Source: Flavobacterium sp. ALD4
GTDB lineage: Bacteria > Bacteroidota > Bacteroidia > Flavobacteriales > Flavobacteriaceae
NCBI RefSeq assembly: GCF_002836475.1
Contig: NZ_PJBJ01000029.1
Location: 1 to 64,000, forward strand
Direction: 5' to 3'
Length of the DNA stretch: 64,000 nucleotides
The position numbers and the translations under genes are program-made. Shown here in pieces: positions 25,462 through 37,027 of the stretch (positions are counted from its first letter, which is position 1; the number at the start of each line of letters is the position of its first letter). The notes beneath the pieces are model-generated. The model did not search any database, had not been told where the DNA came from, and was given only the letters and a program-made list of their open reading frames with translations.

Positions 25462-28425
25462 TTAGAAGCTAAAGCTCAAACGAGCAAAAAGGAATCTTCC
25501 GTTTTGTCCAAATTGAGAAGTATTTCTTGAATAAGTAAATTGGTTTGAACTTTTTAATGACTCTAAATTTTCATCTGGATATACATCAAAAAGGTTATTG
25601 GCTCCAACTACGATTTTAGCTGATGTAGTGAAATTATAACCAACAGATAGATCTGTGATTACTTTTCCTCCCCAAACCGGGTGCTCAACATTAACTGTTT
25701 GACCATTAATAAGAGCCGTGTCTACCTTTCCATCTCCGTTTGCATCTCCAGTGTTAGGGTCTGTTACTTCACCGAAATATACATTTCTCAAGAAGAAATC
25801 AAATTTATTTACAGTTAATGAATTCGTTAAATTAGCTTTAACTCTTGGTACAGCTTCTTGTAAGTATACTCTACTGGATTCAGAGTAGTAACTGTTTATT
25901 TGACCCGCCTCTTTTAGTATTTGAGAAGCATGAATATCACCTACTCTTTTTGTACTTGATATTGTACCAGATAAATCAGTTTTAAGTGTAAGACCATTTC
26001 CTACGTTAGCTTTATGGCTAATAACAATATCAATTCCTTTTGATTCAGTATCAATTGCGTTAGCAAAGAAACCTGCTTTATTGGCACCGGCTTGGTTAAA
26101 AAGAGTTTTTAATTCATCCGTATTTGCAATAAACTGATCAGTAAGTACCACTCTGTCATCAATTCTTACGATGTAAGCATCTGCAGTTAAAGTAAGTTTA
26201 GCATCAGGAATTTTGGCTGTGAAACCAATACTTGCACTTGTAGATTCTTCTTGTTTCAATTGAGGAATTCCCAATATTTTTGCAACTGGAGAATCATTAC
26301 TAAATATACCCACTTCTGATGGAATTCCATTTGTGAATAGAGTAGAAGTAGAGTTAAAATAAATTTGGTGTAATGAAGGCGCTCTAAACCCTGTAGAAAC
26401 TGCACCACGTATATTGACGTTGTCTGTTAATTTATAACGAGAAGCTAATTTGTAGTTAGTCGTGTTTCCAAAATCAGAATAGTTTTCAAAACGAATAGCT
26501 CCGTTTAATAACCATTTTTCAGTAACATCATATTCTAAATCAGCATATAAAGCAACACTATTACGCCCGTTGTCAATTGCATTAGCAGGTCTGAAACCTG
26601 GGAATACTTGCGCTCCACCTGGTCTAGTAGAACCATAGAAGTCAGTCGGTAAAAGATTAGCTTCTGATGGTTTACCTGAAGCAACATTACCATTGATGTC
26701 ATACTGATTGTAAGAATCAGGAACACCTGCAGTAATCGTATAGTTTTCATCTCTATATTCTGCACCAAAAGCAACGTTTAAAGTGTTGAATTTTTTGCTC
26801 ATGTCAAAATTGGTAGTGTTTTGAGCAAAACCTAATCCACCAGCATCAAACTCAGTAGGAGAATTTTCTCTTAAGGTAGCATTTAATGTGTTTTCAATAG
26901 TGTAATCGAATGTGTTTTTACCATACGTATTACTTAAATCAAAATTCCAAGTTTCGAATATTTTTCCTCTAATCCCTGCTGCTGCAGAAATGTCATTAAT
27001 AGTAGAGTGAATTTCAGGTAAGAAACCATTTGGATACAAAGCAGTATACGCTCTTGATTGATTTGGTTTTCTATAAAAACCTGCCGCTTGACCATTTCTA
27101 AAACTTCCTCCACCAAAGGCATATATCTCAATGTTTTCAGTAATAGGATAAGCACCATTCAAAAAGAATTGTGCGCTTTCTAAAGAAGATTGTCCCACTT
27201 TCATATTGAAGTTTCTTCTTTCTAGTTTTCTATAAGCTAATTCTCCTTCTGTAGCATCAAAGTTTAAAATAGTCTGCAAACCATTAGTTCCATACAATGA
27301 AGTTGCACCTGCAATAGCAGATTGCTGTGCTGATGTGAAATAACCAACTCCTGGCGCATATGTTTTTATTTCAGATATAATTTGAGATGCATTAGCGGTA
27401 GGATTGGCGGCATTACCGATATTTCCCCATAAAGAATTGATATTAGTTGCTGCTTCAGTCGCTCTCTGTTCAACCGCGTTAAAAGCACTGAATAAACCTC
27501 CAGTAACATCTTTAGCTCTGCCTGTTTGTGCTCTTAATTGAAAACTTGCAGTTGCATTAATAAAACTTTTTTCTTTACCAAGACTTGTACCGTAGTTCAT
27601 GTCTATTTGAGCATTATTTCCATCATTACCGCCTCTATGGTCATTCGCTCCTTTTGAAAAGTTGCTACCCGCAAAAAGCGCGATATCAAATTTATTGGTA
27701 GCTTTTTTGACGTTGATATTAATAACACCTGCGATCGCATCAGAACCGTACTGTGCAGAAGCACCGTCTCTTAAAACCTCAATTCTTTCGATTGCAAAAG
27801 CCGGAATGGAGTTTAAATCCGTTCCCACTGATCCTCTCCCTGGGGATCCGTTGATATTAACTAAAGAAGAAGTATGTCTTCTTTTTCCATTTACCAATAC
27901 CAATACTTGGTCTGGTCCTAAGCCTCTTAATTGTGCAGGGTCAATATGATCCGTTCCATCAGCAACTGTAGTTGTGTTTGATGTGAACGATGGTGCTACC
28001 ATGTTCAAAATTTGATTTAAATTCACTTGTGGGCCTTGTGAAGCAATATCTTTCATGCTTATCACATCAATTGGAACAGCAGATTCTGTTACAGTTCTTG
28101 CTGGGTTACGAGAACCAATGATAACTACGTTTTCAAGTGTTTGACCACTTTCAGATAAGCGGGCATTTACCGTACTACCGGAAACGGTTATGTTTTTAGT
28201 TTCAAATCCTATAAAAGTGAATTGTAAAACATCTCCGACAGCAGCAAATATTGAATATTTTCCGTCAGCGTCGGCTGAAGTTCCCTTTGTGGTTCCCTTA
28301 ACCAGAATTGATGTGCCTGGTAAAGGTCCTTTTGTGTCGTCAGTTACGACTCCTGAAACTTTAATCTCTTGTGCAGTTAATCCTGCCGAAAAAATTAAGG
28401 TTAAAATAAATAATAGTTTTTTCAT
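25462..28425 (-). CDS. TonB-dependent outer-membrane receptor
   Basis: This 987-residue protein has a signal peptide (MKKLLFILTLIFSAGLTAQ). A carboxypeptidase-regulatory-like domain spans about 22-105 (GVVTDDTKGPLPGTSILVKG). The plug (about 110-240) contains LRGLGPDQVLVLVNGKRR and IERIEVLRDGASAQYGSDAIAGVINI. The rest is a 22-strand-type barrel ending in FLFARLSFSF with a terminal Phe. It imports a large or scarce nutrient across the outer membrane using TonB energy. No SusD-like partner is adjacent, so the ligand cannot be named. It is monocistronic, with a promoter box at 28452-28459 and a terminator. Confidence 0.94.
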   Translation of the reverse strand: MKKLLFILTLIFSAGLTAQEIKVSGVVTDDTKGPLPGTSILVKGTTKGTSADADGKYSIFAAVGDVLQFTFIGFETKNITVSGSTVNARLSESGQTLENVVIIGSRNPARTVTESAVPIDVISMKDIASQGPQVNLNQILNMVAPSFTSNTTTVADGTDHIDPAQLRGLGPDQVLVLVNGKRRHTSSLVNINGSPGRGSVGTDLNSIPAFAIERIEVLRDGASAQYGSDAIAGVININVKKATNKFDIALFAGSNFSKGANDHRGGNDGNNAQIDMNYGTSLGKEKSFINATASFQLRAQTGRAKDVTGGLFSAFNAVEQRATEAATNINSLWGNIGNAANPTANASQIISEIKTYAPGVGYFTSAQQSAIAGATSLYGTNGLQTILNFDATEGELAYRKLERRNFNMKVGQSSLESAQFFLNGAYPITENIEIYAFGGGSFRNGQAAGFYRKPNQSRAYTALYPNGFLPEIHSTINDISAAAGIRGKIFETWNFDLSNTYGKNTFDYTIENTLNATLRENSPTEFDAGGLGFAQNTTNFDMSKKFNTLNVAFGAEYRDENYTITAGVPDSYNQYDINGNVASGKPSEANLLPTDFYGSTRPGGAQVFPGFRPANAIDNGRNSVALYADLEYDVTEKWLLNGAIRFENYSDFGNTTNYKLASRYKLTDNVNIRGAVSTGFRAPSLHQIYFNSTSTLFTNGIPSEVGIFSNDSPVAKILGIPQLKQEESTSASIGFTAKIPDAKLTLTADAYIVRIDDRVVLTDQFIANTDELKTLFNQAGANKAGFFANAIDTESKGIDIVISHKANVGNGLTLKTDLSGTISSTKRVGDIHASQILKEAGQINSYYSESSRVYLQEAVPRVKANLTNSLTVNKFDFFLRNVYFGEVTDPNTGDANGDGKVDTALINGQTVNVEHPVWGGKVITDLSVGYNFTTSAKIVVGANNLFDVYPDENLESLKSSNQFTYSRNTSQFGQNGRFLFARLSFSF

Positions 28426-28451
28426 GGTTTGGTTTGTTTGATTTATTGCGT

Positions 28452-28459
28452 CAAAATTA
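28452..28459 (-). promoter_or_regulatory. Probable -7 box of the TonB receptor gene
   Basis: TAATTTTG on the minus strand, 26 nt before the ATG. No TTG at the -33 position was seen. Confidence 0.5.
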
Positions 28460-28651
28460 CAATTAAAAAAAAGAAGATGTTATTTAAATGTTAATTAATA
28501 ACAAAAATGTAGTTTTATGTTCTTTTTATGTTCGTGGGTTGAGTAATTATCAGTTTCAGGCTATTTTTATGCTGATTTATTTTTGTTTTAAAATTAAATT
28601 TATTTGAGCCTACTTTTAATGAGCTACGATTGTTTCTTATGTTTTTATAAG
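28460..28651. other. Non-coding spacer
   Basis: AT-rich spacer between the receptor promoter and the rlmF terminator. No ORF or repeat was seen. Confidence 0.5.
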
Positions 28652-28690
28652 AAAAACCCCTTTTTTTGAAATTACAAAAAAGGGTTTTTT
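28652..28690 (-). terminator. Terminator after rlmF
   Basis: A long hairpin (AAAAACCCCTTTTTTTG / ACAAAAAAGGGTTTTTT), AT-rich with a short GC core, about 64 nt after the rlmF stop. Confidence 0.75.
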
Positions 28691-28753
28691 ATCGTTTTAA
28701 ACTAATTTTTTTACTTTACCGTGTTGTCTTTGAATCCGATGTGCATAATTTAA

Positions 28754-29713
28754 CTACTCAAACTTCCATTGTTTTTGTTGGGTTTCGCTCAAGAAAGTCC
28801 AAGCAATTATTCGGCTTGTTTTTTGGCCTTGAGCCATATCAATGGTTTTTATTTCTACAGCATTGACTTTACTTAATGTTTTATAGATGCTGGAAAGATG
28901 AGATTGTTTTGATACTAAGGTTGTAAACCAAAAACACTGCATCGGATATTTAGCGCTTTCAAATATCATTTGAGTAATGAATCCGAGTTCACCTCCTTCA
29001 CACCATAATTCCGCATTATGTCCCCCAAAATTTAAAACGGGCTTTGTTGCTTTATCCGCGAAATTCCGAGATTCCAAATTATTAATTTTACGTAAGGAGC
29101 CTTTTGTCGCTTCTTCTTGCGATTTGTGAAAAGGCGGGTTGCAAATAGTGAAGGCGAATTTATCTTCTGTTGTAATTATATTTTTAAAAATAAAACGAGC
29201 TTCGGTTTGTTGTTGCAGGCTTATAAAATCAACTAGTTTTGGGTTGAATTCAACTATCTTACTGCAATTTTCGATCGCTTTTTCGTCAATATCTGTTCCT
29301 ACAAAACTCCAGCCGTATTCTGCATTTCCAATTATTGGATAAATACAATTAGCGCCAATACCAATATCCAAGCCTTGAACCGCATTGCCTTGTGGGACAA
29401 TGCCATTATTGCTGCTGGCCAGTAAATCTGCTATATAATGAATATAGTCCGCTCTTCCAGGGATGGGGGGGCAAAGATAATTTGTGGGAATATCCCAATT
29501 TTGGATGTCGTAATAGCTAATTAACAATGCCCTATTTAAAGACTTTACAGCTTCGGGGTCACTAAAATCGATTGTTTCAATACGGTGTTCATTTATAGAA
29601 ACATGTGCTTTTAATTCAGGGCAGTTTTCTATTAAAAGTTTGAAATCGTATCGAAATCGGTGTTGATTCCTTGGGTGTAAATTTGTTTTCTCGGTATTCG
29701 TTTTAGGTGTCAT
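28754..29713 (-). CDS. rlmF: 23S rRNA (adenine1618-N6)-methyltransferase
   Basis: This 319-residue S-adenosylmethionine-dependent methyltransferase would modify A1618 of 23S rRNA. Family features are HPRNQHRFRYDF near the N-terminus, WDIPTNYLCPPIPGRADYIHYIADLL, the SAM-binding GLDIGIGANCIYPIIG, VGTDIDEKAIENC, and the N6-adenine catalytic motif NPPF in FTICNPPFHKSQEEA. The length is as in E. coli RlmF. It lies alone between the TonB receptor and the thiamine kinase gene, all on the minus strand. Confidence 0.93.
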   Translation of the reverse strand: MTPKTNTEKTNLHPRNQHRFRYDFKLLIENCPELKAHVSINEHRIETIDFSDPEAVKSLNRALLISYYDIQNWDIPTNYLCPPIPGRADYIHYIADLLASSNNGIVPQGNAVQGLDIGIGANCIYPIIGNAEYGWSFVGTDIDEKAIENCSKIVEFNPKLVDFISLQQQTEARFIFKNIITTEDKFAFTICNPPFHKSQEEATKGSLRKINNLESRNFADKATKPVLNFGGHNAELWCEGGELGFITQMIFESAKYPMQCFWFTTLVSKQSHLSSIYKTLSKVNAVEIKTIDMAQGQKTSRIIAWTFLSETQQKQWKFE

Positions 29714-29835
29714 TTTTTTTCTTTCAAGGCAACTATGGAGATTTCTTTTAAAATAAAGATCTGTAGCAAGTTATGTAAAAAAGTAATGCTTTAGTGATTT
29801 ACTAAAGATTTGTTTTTGGTTTTTTGTAATTAAAA

Positions 29836-30498
29836 TCAATCGGTGCATTCCATCATCAATAAATCGCCGGCATCATGTTCTATAATTACAATCCCGTCAT
29901 TTACCACATGGTTGCTACTGCCTGAGCGATAACCAATGGTTAAACTGTCATTTTGTAAAGCGTAAAATAAATTTTCAGAATGAATTCCGGTTACGTGTCC
30001 GATGGGAATGAGTGAAATAGGGGTATTTGCCGTATACCATTTTTCGAATTTTTTAGAGAGTAAAAAAACTTTTGAATGGTCGTCTAGAATTACAATTTTT
30101 AACTTTTCGCGATAGCGAACGATATTAGTAAGATTTGTTATTGTATGATCCGTACGTTTTCCGGTAGCCCAAATAACATTTACCGCAGGGATTTTTCTCT
30201 CGTACAAGTAGTCAAAGGCTTTTTCTAGATCCGTTTTGCTTTGGTCTGGTCTATGGACTATTTCAATTGCATATTGATTCTTTTTGTAATAATCAGCGTC
30301 AAAATTACGATCAAAATCACCCAACAAGACATCTACTTTGATATCCAGTTTCATTACTCTTTCCATGGCGGAGTCCAGTACAATAACTAATGGTGCACAC
30401 TCTAATAATTGCCCGAGTAATTCCGGATCGCAGGAAGCGCCATTGGCTATTATTAATGCGGTTTCTTGGTCGTCGCGAACGATATGATGTGAGGACAT
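29836..30498 (-). CDS. Thiamine diphosphokinase
   Basis: This 220-residue enzyme transfers pyrophosphate from ATP to thiamine, giving thiamine diphosphate. The catalytic N-terminal domain contains ALIIANGA, LDSAM, DVLLGDFDR and HRPDQSKTDLEKA (Asp/Lys active site), then WATGKRTDHTITNLTNI. The C-terminal beta domain holds the thiamine-site pattern SGSSNHVVND. The family is clear; the name thiN is used in some bacteria. No other thiamine gene is adjacent. A TAnnTTTG-type box lies 74 nt upstream (30572-30579). Confidence 0.92.
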   Translation of the reverse strand: MSSHHIVRDDQETALIIANGASCDPELLGQLLECAPLVIVLDSAMERVMKLDIKVDVLLGDFDRNFDADYYKKNQYAIEIVHRPDQSKTDLEKAFDYLYERKIPAVNVIWATGKRTDHTITNLTNIVRYREKLKIVILDDHSKVFLLSKKFEKWYTANTPISLIPIGHVTGIHSENLFYALQNDSLTIGYRSGSSNHVVNDGIVIIEHDAGDLLMMECTD

Positions 30499-30571
30499 TT
30501 TAGATAGTATGTTTTTCGATTGTTTTTTTTAACTTATAAGTTTGATTGAAATACAAACGAATTTAAGGTTG

Positions 30572-30579
30572 CAAAGTTA
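30572..30579 (-). promoter_or_regulatory. Possible -7 box of the thiamine diphosphokinase gene
   Basis: TAACTTTG on the minus strand, 74 nt upstream of the ATG, giving a leader of about 65 nt. Confidence 0.45.
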
Positions 30580-30600
30580 ATCAAAATCTGATAAAGGTCA

Positions 30601-31422
30601 CTATTGTATTATGTAGCTTCTAGTGTCCACTTCACTCAACGAGAAATAGCCTAACGGGTAATTACCTGTGTTAGTGGTATTAATTATATTTCCTCTAACG
30701 GTAGCAGGAGGAGATTGAAAAGGACCACCGCCATTTCCTCCAGAAATACTGACTAGTATATTAATATAATTATAATATTCCTTAGAAATACCGTAGTGGC
30801 TCACGGTGACATTATCTCCGATTTTCAAATCGTCATTTTGTGAGATACTAAAAAATTCGTTTCCTTGATAGAAAGTATCTTCATCGGCGTAATATCTTAT
30901 TATTGGCTGACTTGAATCACTGTATTTATACAGATAATAATTAGACTCGTCTGCTGGGTCATTATAAAACGTTTTGATCTCAATATTTTTACCTGTAAAT
31001 CCTCCTTCATCATTTTGGATGATTTTAGTGATCGGTGAAACTGATTTTAATCTTTCTGTAGCGGTATAAGTGGCTCCGTTGTGCACTACCGTTAATACAT
31101 AGACTTCGTTTATGACAGGAATGAAATTGCTGCTAATGTATTCTCCTGCTTTAGGGCTTTCAATAAATTTAAATTGAGTGTTGGAACTGTTTGTAATAAA
31201 TATTGTTGCGCCAGATACTGCCGGAATTACAGTACTGAAATACCCCGTTGTTGTCGTTAATTTTATTTTTTGCACATTTCCTGACGTTCCTTTAAGCCAG
31301 TTTATCGAGGCTTCTATAACTAGTTTTGGTGGTCCGGTATTTAAATTTACGTCGATAACTTCCTCACAACTTACGAATAGAAAGGAAAGTAAGAGAACCG
31401 TAATTTGAATTGCTTTTTTCAT
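30601..31422 (-). CDS. DUF4249 lipoprotein
   Basis: This protein of about 273 residues begins at ATG 31422, giving MKKAIQITVLLLSFLFVSC, a lipoprotein signal with Cys after LFVS. An ATG 7 codons upstream is also possible. The mature part opens CEEVIDVNLNTGPPKLVIEASI, the usual start of DUF4249 proteins, and contains beta-rich segments (TATERLKSVSPITKI, YYLYKYSDSSQPIIRYYADED). DUF4249 lipoproteins commonly sit next to TonB receptors and probably form the surface lid or capture subunit. This one lies 29 nt after such a receptor gene. The substrate is unknown. Confidence 0.9.
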   Translation of the reverse strand: MKKAIQITVLLLSFLFVSCEEVIDVNLNTGPPKLVIEASINWLKGTSGNVQKIKLTTTTGYFSTVIPAVSGATIFITNSSNTQFKFIESPKAGEYISSNFIPVINEVYVLTVVHNGATYTATERLKSVSPITKIIQNDEGGFTGKNIEIKTFYNDPADESNYYLYKYSDSSQPIIRYYADEDTFYQGNEFFSISQNDDLKIGDNVTVSHYGISKEYYNYINILVSISGGNGGGPFQSPPATVRGNIINTTNTGNYPLGYFSLSEVDTRSYIIQ

Positions 31423-31451
31423 ATTATTTGTTTTAATTTCCATTTTAGGAC

Positions 31452-33833
31452 TTAAAATTTAAAATTGTAGCTGACTGCGGGAACTATTCCGAAGATCGAG
31501 GTTTTTATTGCCTCATTATTTCCTGAATCCGCATTTTGCCTAAAGTTAATGGAAGCTGCATTTTTCCTATTGTATAGATTGTAAACACTAAAAACCCATT
31601 CTCCTTTCCAGTTTCTATCTTTATTTTTTCGCGGCGTCAAGGTTGCTGAGATGTCAAGATGGTGGTAGGTTGGAAGTCGGTTTTCATTGCGTAGCCCATA
31701 ACTTGGGACGTTAATTCCTAGGTACTCATACTGGCCATTTGGAAAGCTTGTCGGTTGTCCTGTTTGCAGTGCAAAGTTGGCTCCAAAAGACCATTTCTCA
31801 TTTAGGTTATACGAACCGGTAACAGCAACGTTGTGTAGTTTGTCAAAATTAGAATTGTACCAGTTGCCGCTATTTATTCCTGATTCTTCTGCATTGCGTC
31901 CTGGAGTTTGTTGCTCTGATTTTGATAAGGTATACGATATCCATCCGTTTAGTTTTCCTTTGTTTTTACGAAGCATAACTTCTAATCCGTAAGATCTTAA
32001 CTGTCCGTTTAAAATGATTTGTTCGATGGCGTTATTTGCGATTAAATCAGCACCGTCAATATAATCCAATCTGTTTTTTACTTTTTTGTAATAACTTTCT
32101 ACTTCGAGAGAGTAGTTGTCATTTTTGAAATTCCTAAAATAACCCAAGGCCACTTGGTCTGCAATTTGTGGTTTTATGAAATTATCACTTGGCAGCCATA
32201 CGTCTAGTGGAGTAGGGGATGCTGTATTTGAGATTAATTGCAAGTATTGAGTCATTCTGTTATAACTTGCTTTTATTGATTGCGCATCGTTTAACTGATA
32301 GGAAGCCGAGAATCTTGGTTCCAGGTTGTTATAACTTTGAATTACTTCATTCTTATCATAGAATTTGGTTCCTATAGGTACTGCCTTTTCGTAAATCTGT
32401 AAATCTGTATTGAAGGTGATAGGACTATTATTTTCATAAATGTTTACCGTCGAACTGCCTAATCGATAGAACATACTGTATCTTAATCCATAAGTAAGGG
32501 AAAGTCTTTTTGAAACTTCTTGCGTTGCGCTCATGTATAAAGAGGGTTCAAAAGCATATTTTTTATCCAATTGATCGAAATTGATACCTGATTCGCTATT
32601 AGAAGGTCTTATAGTTCCTGGATTAAAATCATAGTAAATAGCATTTACGCCATAGTTTAATTTAAATTTATCAGAGATATAATTTTTGAAATCATATTTG
32701 ATGTTGTAGTTTTTAATACCGGAATCCCATTTAAAACCAACAAAATCTAAATCTAGCCCATAGTAATAGTCACTGTAGATAAGGGAGAGATTTGAAAATA
32801 ACTTGTCTGAGAAAAGATGATTCCACCTTAAATTCAAAATAGAATTACCATAAATATTGGTAAAACTCTTGTTTAATGAGAATACATCTCTACCGAAATA
32901 TCCCGATAGAAATAAATTGTTGTTGGGATCCAATTTGTAGCTCAGTTTGGCATTCAAATCATAAAAATAGACAGAATTGTTCTTTTGCTCTTCAGAAAGT
33001 TTTAAAAATAAATGACCATAAGAGCTTCGACCTCCTATCAGGAAGGAACCTTTGTCTTTTACTAGTGGACCTTCCAGTAGTAGTCTACTGGAAATTAATC
33101 CTATACCTCCATTCATGTGGAATCCTTTGCTGCTCCCGTCTTTTTGGTAAATGTCCAAAACAGAAGAAACGCGACCTCCAAAATTAGCGGGAATACCTCC
33201 TTTGTACAATTTTAAATCCTTTATAGCATCAGGGTTGAAAATGGAGAAAAAACCAAAAACATGAGAGGAATTAAATATAGTAGCTTCATCTAACAGGATC
33301 AGGTTTTGATCAGCACCACCGCCACGAACGTTGAAGCCAGAAGCTCCTTCGCCTGCGTTTGTCACTCCGGGTAGCAGTAAAAGTGATTTGATAACATCTA
33401 CTTCACCTAGAACAACAGGCATTTTTTTGATTGCAGAAATGGAAAGCTTGTTGAGGCTCATTTCCGGTGAACGAATAGCACTACGAGGGTTAATATTTGT
33501 AATAAGTACTTCCTGAAGTACTTCACCGCTCTCGGAGAGGCTGAAGTTCATTTTTTTATCTTCAGATAATTCTATTTTTTTAGATAGTGTTTGAAAGCCG
33601 ATATAGCTTACTAAAAACGTATAATTGGCTTTAGGGAGTGTTATGGAATAAAAGCCATACTCGTTTGTCTTGGTGATTGATTTAGTTTCAGCAATATAAA
33701 CATTAACACCAATTAGTGTTTCATTAGTTTTTATGTCGGTAATCGTGCCGCTAAGTGTAAATTTATCTTGGGAATAGCAGGAAAGTGTAAATAGGAATCC
33801 AACAATTAAGATAATAATTTTCTTGAAATACAT
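31452..33833 (-). CDS. TonB-dependent receptor paired with a DUF4249 lipoprotein
   Basis: This 793-residue outer-membrane protein starts with an N-terminal hydrophobic signal (IIILIVGFLFTLSCYSQ). A carboxypeptidase-regulatory-like domain (about 25-105; SGTITDIKTNETLIGVNVYI) follows. The plug contains LGEVDVIKSLLLLPGVTNAGEGASGFNVRGG, given here in parts as EVDVIKSLLLLPGV and GASGFNVRGGGADQNLILLD. The barrel ends in VPAVSYNFKF. The plug type (one motif LLPGV with a G-rich FNVRGG) is that of receptors accompanied by DUF4249. It is first in a two-gene unit; the DUF4249 gene follows. The ligand is unknown. Confidence 0.94.
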   Translation of the reverse strand: MYFKKIIILIVGFLFTLSCYSQDKFTLSGTITDIKTNETLIGVNVYIAETKSITKTNEYGFYSITLPKANYTFLVSYIGFQTLSKKIELSEDKKMNFSLSESGEVLQEVLITNINPRSAIRSPEMSLNKLSISAIKKMPVVLGEVDVIKSLLLLPGVTNAGEGASGFNVRGGGADQNLILLDEATIFNSSHVFGFFSIFNPDAIKDLKLYKGGIPANFGGRVSSVLDIYQKDGSSKGFHMNGGIGLISSRLLLEGPLVKDKGSFLIGGRSSYGHLFLKLSEEQKNNSVYFYDLNAKLSYKLDPNNNLFLSGYFGRDVFSLNKSFTNIYGNSILNLRWNHLFSDKLFSNLSLIYSDYYYGLDLDFVGFKWDSGIKNYNIKYDFKNYISDKFKLNYGVNAIYYDFNPGTIRPSNSESGINFDQLDKKYAFEPSLYMSATQEVSKRLSLTYGLRYSMFYRLGSSTVNIYENNSPITFNTDLQIYEKAVPIGTKFYDKNEVIQSYNNLEPRFSASYQLNDAQSIKASYNRMTQYLQLISNTASPTPLDVWLPSDNFIKPQIADQVALGYFRNFKNDNYSLEVESYYKKVKNRLDYIDGADLIANNAIEQIILNGQLRSYGLEVMLRKNKGKLNGWISYTLSKSEQQTPGRNAEESGINSGNWYNSNFDKLHNVAVTGSYNLNEKWSFGANFALQTGQPTSFPNGQYEYLGINVPSYGLRNENRLPTYHHLDISATLTPRKNKDRNWKGEWVFSVYNLYNRKNAASINFRQNADSGNNEAIKTSIFGIVPAVSYNFKF

Positions 33834-33905
33834 ACTTTATATTTAGATTTGCAAATTTGGTATAACCATGCGCAAGATTCTATTAAACAAGTGTTAAAAT
33901 AAAAT

Positions 33906-33936
33906 AAAAAAAAAGACAGCCATTTCTGGTTGTCTC
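33906..33936 (-). terminator. Terminator after icd
   Basis: On the minus strand AGACAACC pairs with GGCTGTCT and is followed by a nine-T run, 29 nt past the stop. Confidence 0.88.
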
Positions 33937-33964
33937 TTAAGGCCTGATAATTAAAGCAAATTAA

Positions 33965-36211
<2,247 letters not shown>

Positions 36212-36259
36212 CTATTAACTAGGATGTCAAATGTATGTTCTGCTTAAAATTAAGCGAAG

Positions 36260-36267
36260 CAAATATA
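36260..36267 (-). promoter_or_regulatory. Probable -7 box of icd
   Basis: TATATTTG on the minus strand matches TAnnTTTG, 72 nt before the start codon. Confidence 0.5.
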
Positions 36268-36398
36268 ATGAAATCAGACCAAAAACAGTCTCGGTTTAAC
36301 ACAGAAATATATGATTCGCCTGAGAACTCACACGTGCGGCTGAAAATGTTGTTTTTATTAGTGAGTTCAATAGTATTTAAGATAAGAAAAAAGCAAAA

Positions 36399-36425
36399 AA
36401 AAGTCCCGACATTGTCGGGACTTTT
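36399..36425 (-). terminator. Terminator after rplS
   Basis: AAAAGTCCCGAC and GTCGGGACTTTT pair perfectly across a 3-nt loop. On the minus strand it is followed by a T-run. It starts about 20 nt after the rplS stop. Confidence 0.92.
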
Positions 36426-36444
36426 ATGATAAAGAGACATTTGA

Positions 36445-36795
36445 CTATCTTCTTTTGTCTTTAATTTTTGCTTTTTTACCAGTAAGTTCTCTGAAGTAGA
36501 AAATTCTAGCTCTACGAACTGCACCTTTTTTGTTGATTTCAACTTTTTGTAAAGCTGGCAAGTTTACAGGGAAGATACGCTCAACACCTACAGCACCTGA
36601 CATTTTACGGATAGTAAAAGTTTCTGTGTTACCAGAACCTCTTCTTTGGATAACAACTCCTTTGAAAAACTGTGTTCTAGTTTTTTCACCCTCTTTAATT
36701 TCGTAGTACACAGTGATAGTATCACCAGCTCCGAATACAGGAAATTCTTTTTTAGTTACGAATTCGTCTTTAACGAATTTCATTAAATCTGCCAT
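36445..36795 (-). CDS. rplS: 50S ribosomal protein L19
   Basis: This 116-residue ribosomal protein sits at the 30S-50S interface. Typical segments are FPVFGAGDTITVYYEIKEG, FKGVVIQRRGSGNTETFTIRK, VGVERIFPVNLPALQKVEI and RRARIFYFRELTGKKAKIKD. It lies downstream of trmD on the same strand with a 232-bp gap. The gap is long enough for its own promoter and a structured leader (36796-36875). The terminator follows directly. Confidence 0.97.
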   Translation of the reverse strand: MADLMKFVKDEFVTKKEFPVFGAGDTITVYYEIKEGEKTRTQFFKGVVIQRRGSGNTETFTIRKMSGAVGVERIFPVNLPALQKVEINKKGAVRRARIFYFRELTGKKAKIKDKRR

Positions 36796-36875
36796 GATAT
36801 TTTTAATTATGGTTTTGAATTAGAGCAACATACGCGGATCTCGCCAGAGGTTAGTCTAAAGTGGGCGCGAAGATA
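36796..36875 (-). promoter_or_regulatory. rplS leader, possible L19 autoregulatory RNA
   Basis: The minus-strand leader holds a GC-rich, fold-prone stretch (CGCGCCCAC, CTCTGGCGAGATCCGCG) that stands out from AT-rich flanks. A near-match to the -7 box (TATCTTCG, one mismatch) sits at its start. Ribosomal-protein leaders upstream of L19 have been described, and I recall one from flavobacteria, but the structure cannot be confirmed by eye. Confidence 0.35.
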
Positions 36876-37027
36876 CATTATTTGTTTTAAACTACAAATT
36901 TTTGTTTTAGTTTTCAGTCCGTGTATTTAGTATCAGTTAACAGTCTCGGCTTGCGATTGTATTAAAACTGAATAACAGAATACATATTGCTGTTTCAAAT
37001 ATTTATTCAAAGATTGCAAACTGAAAA

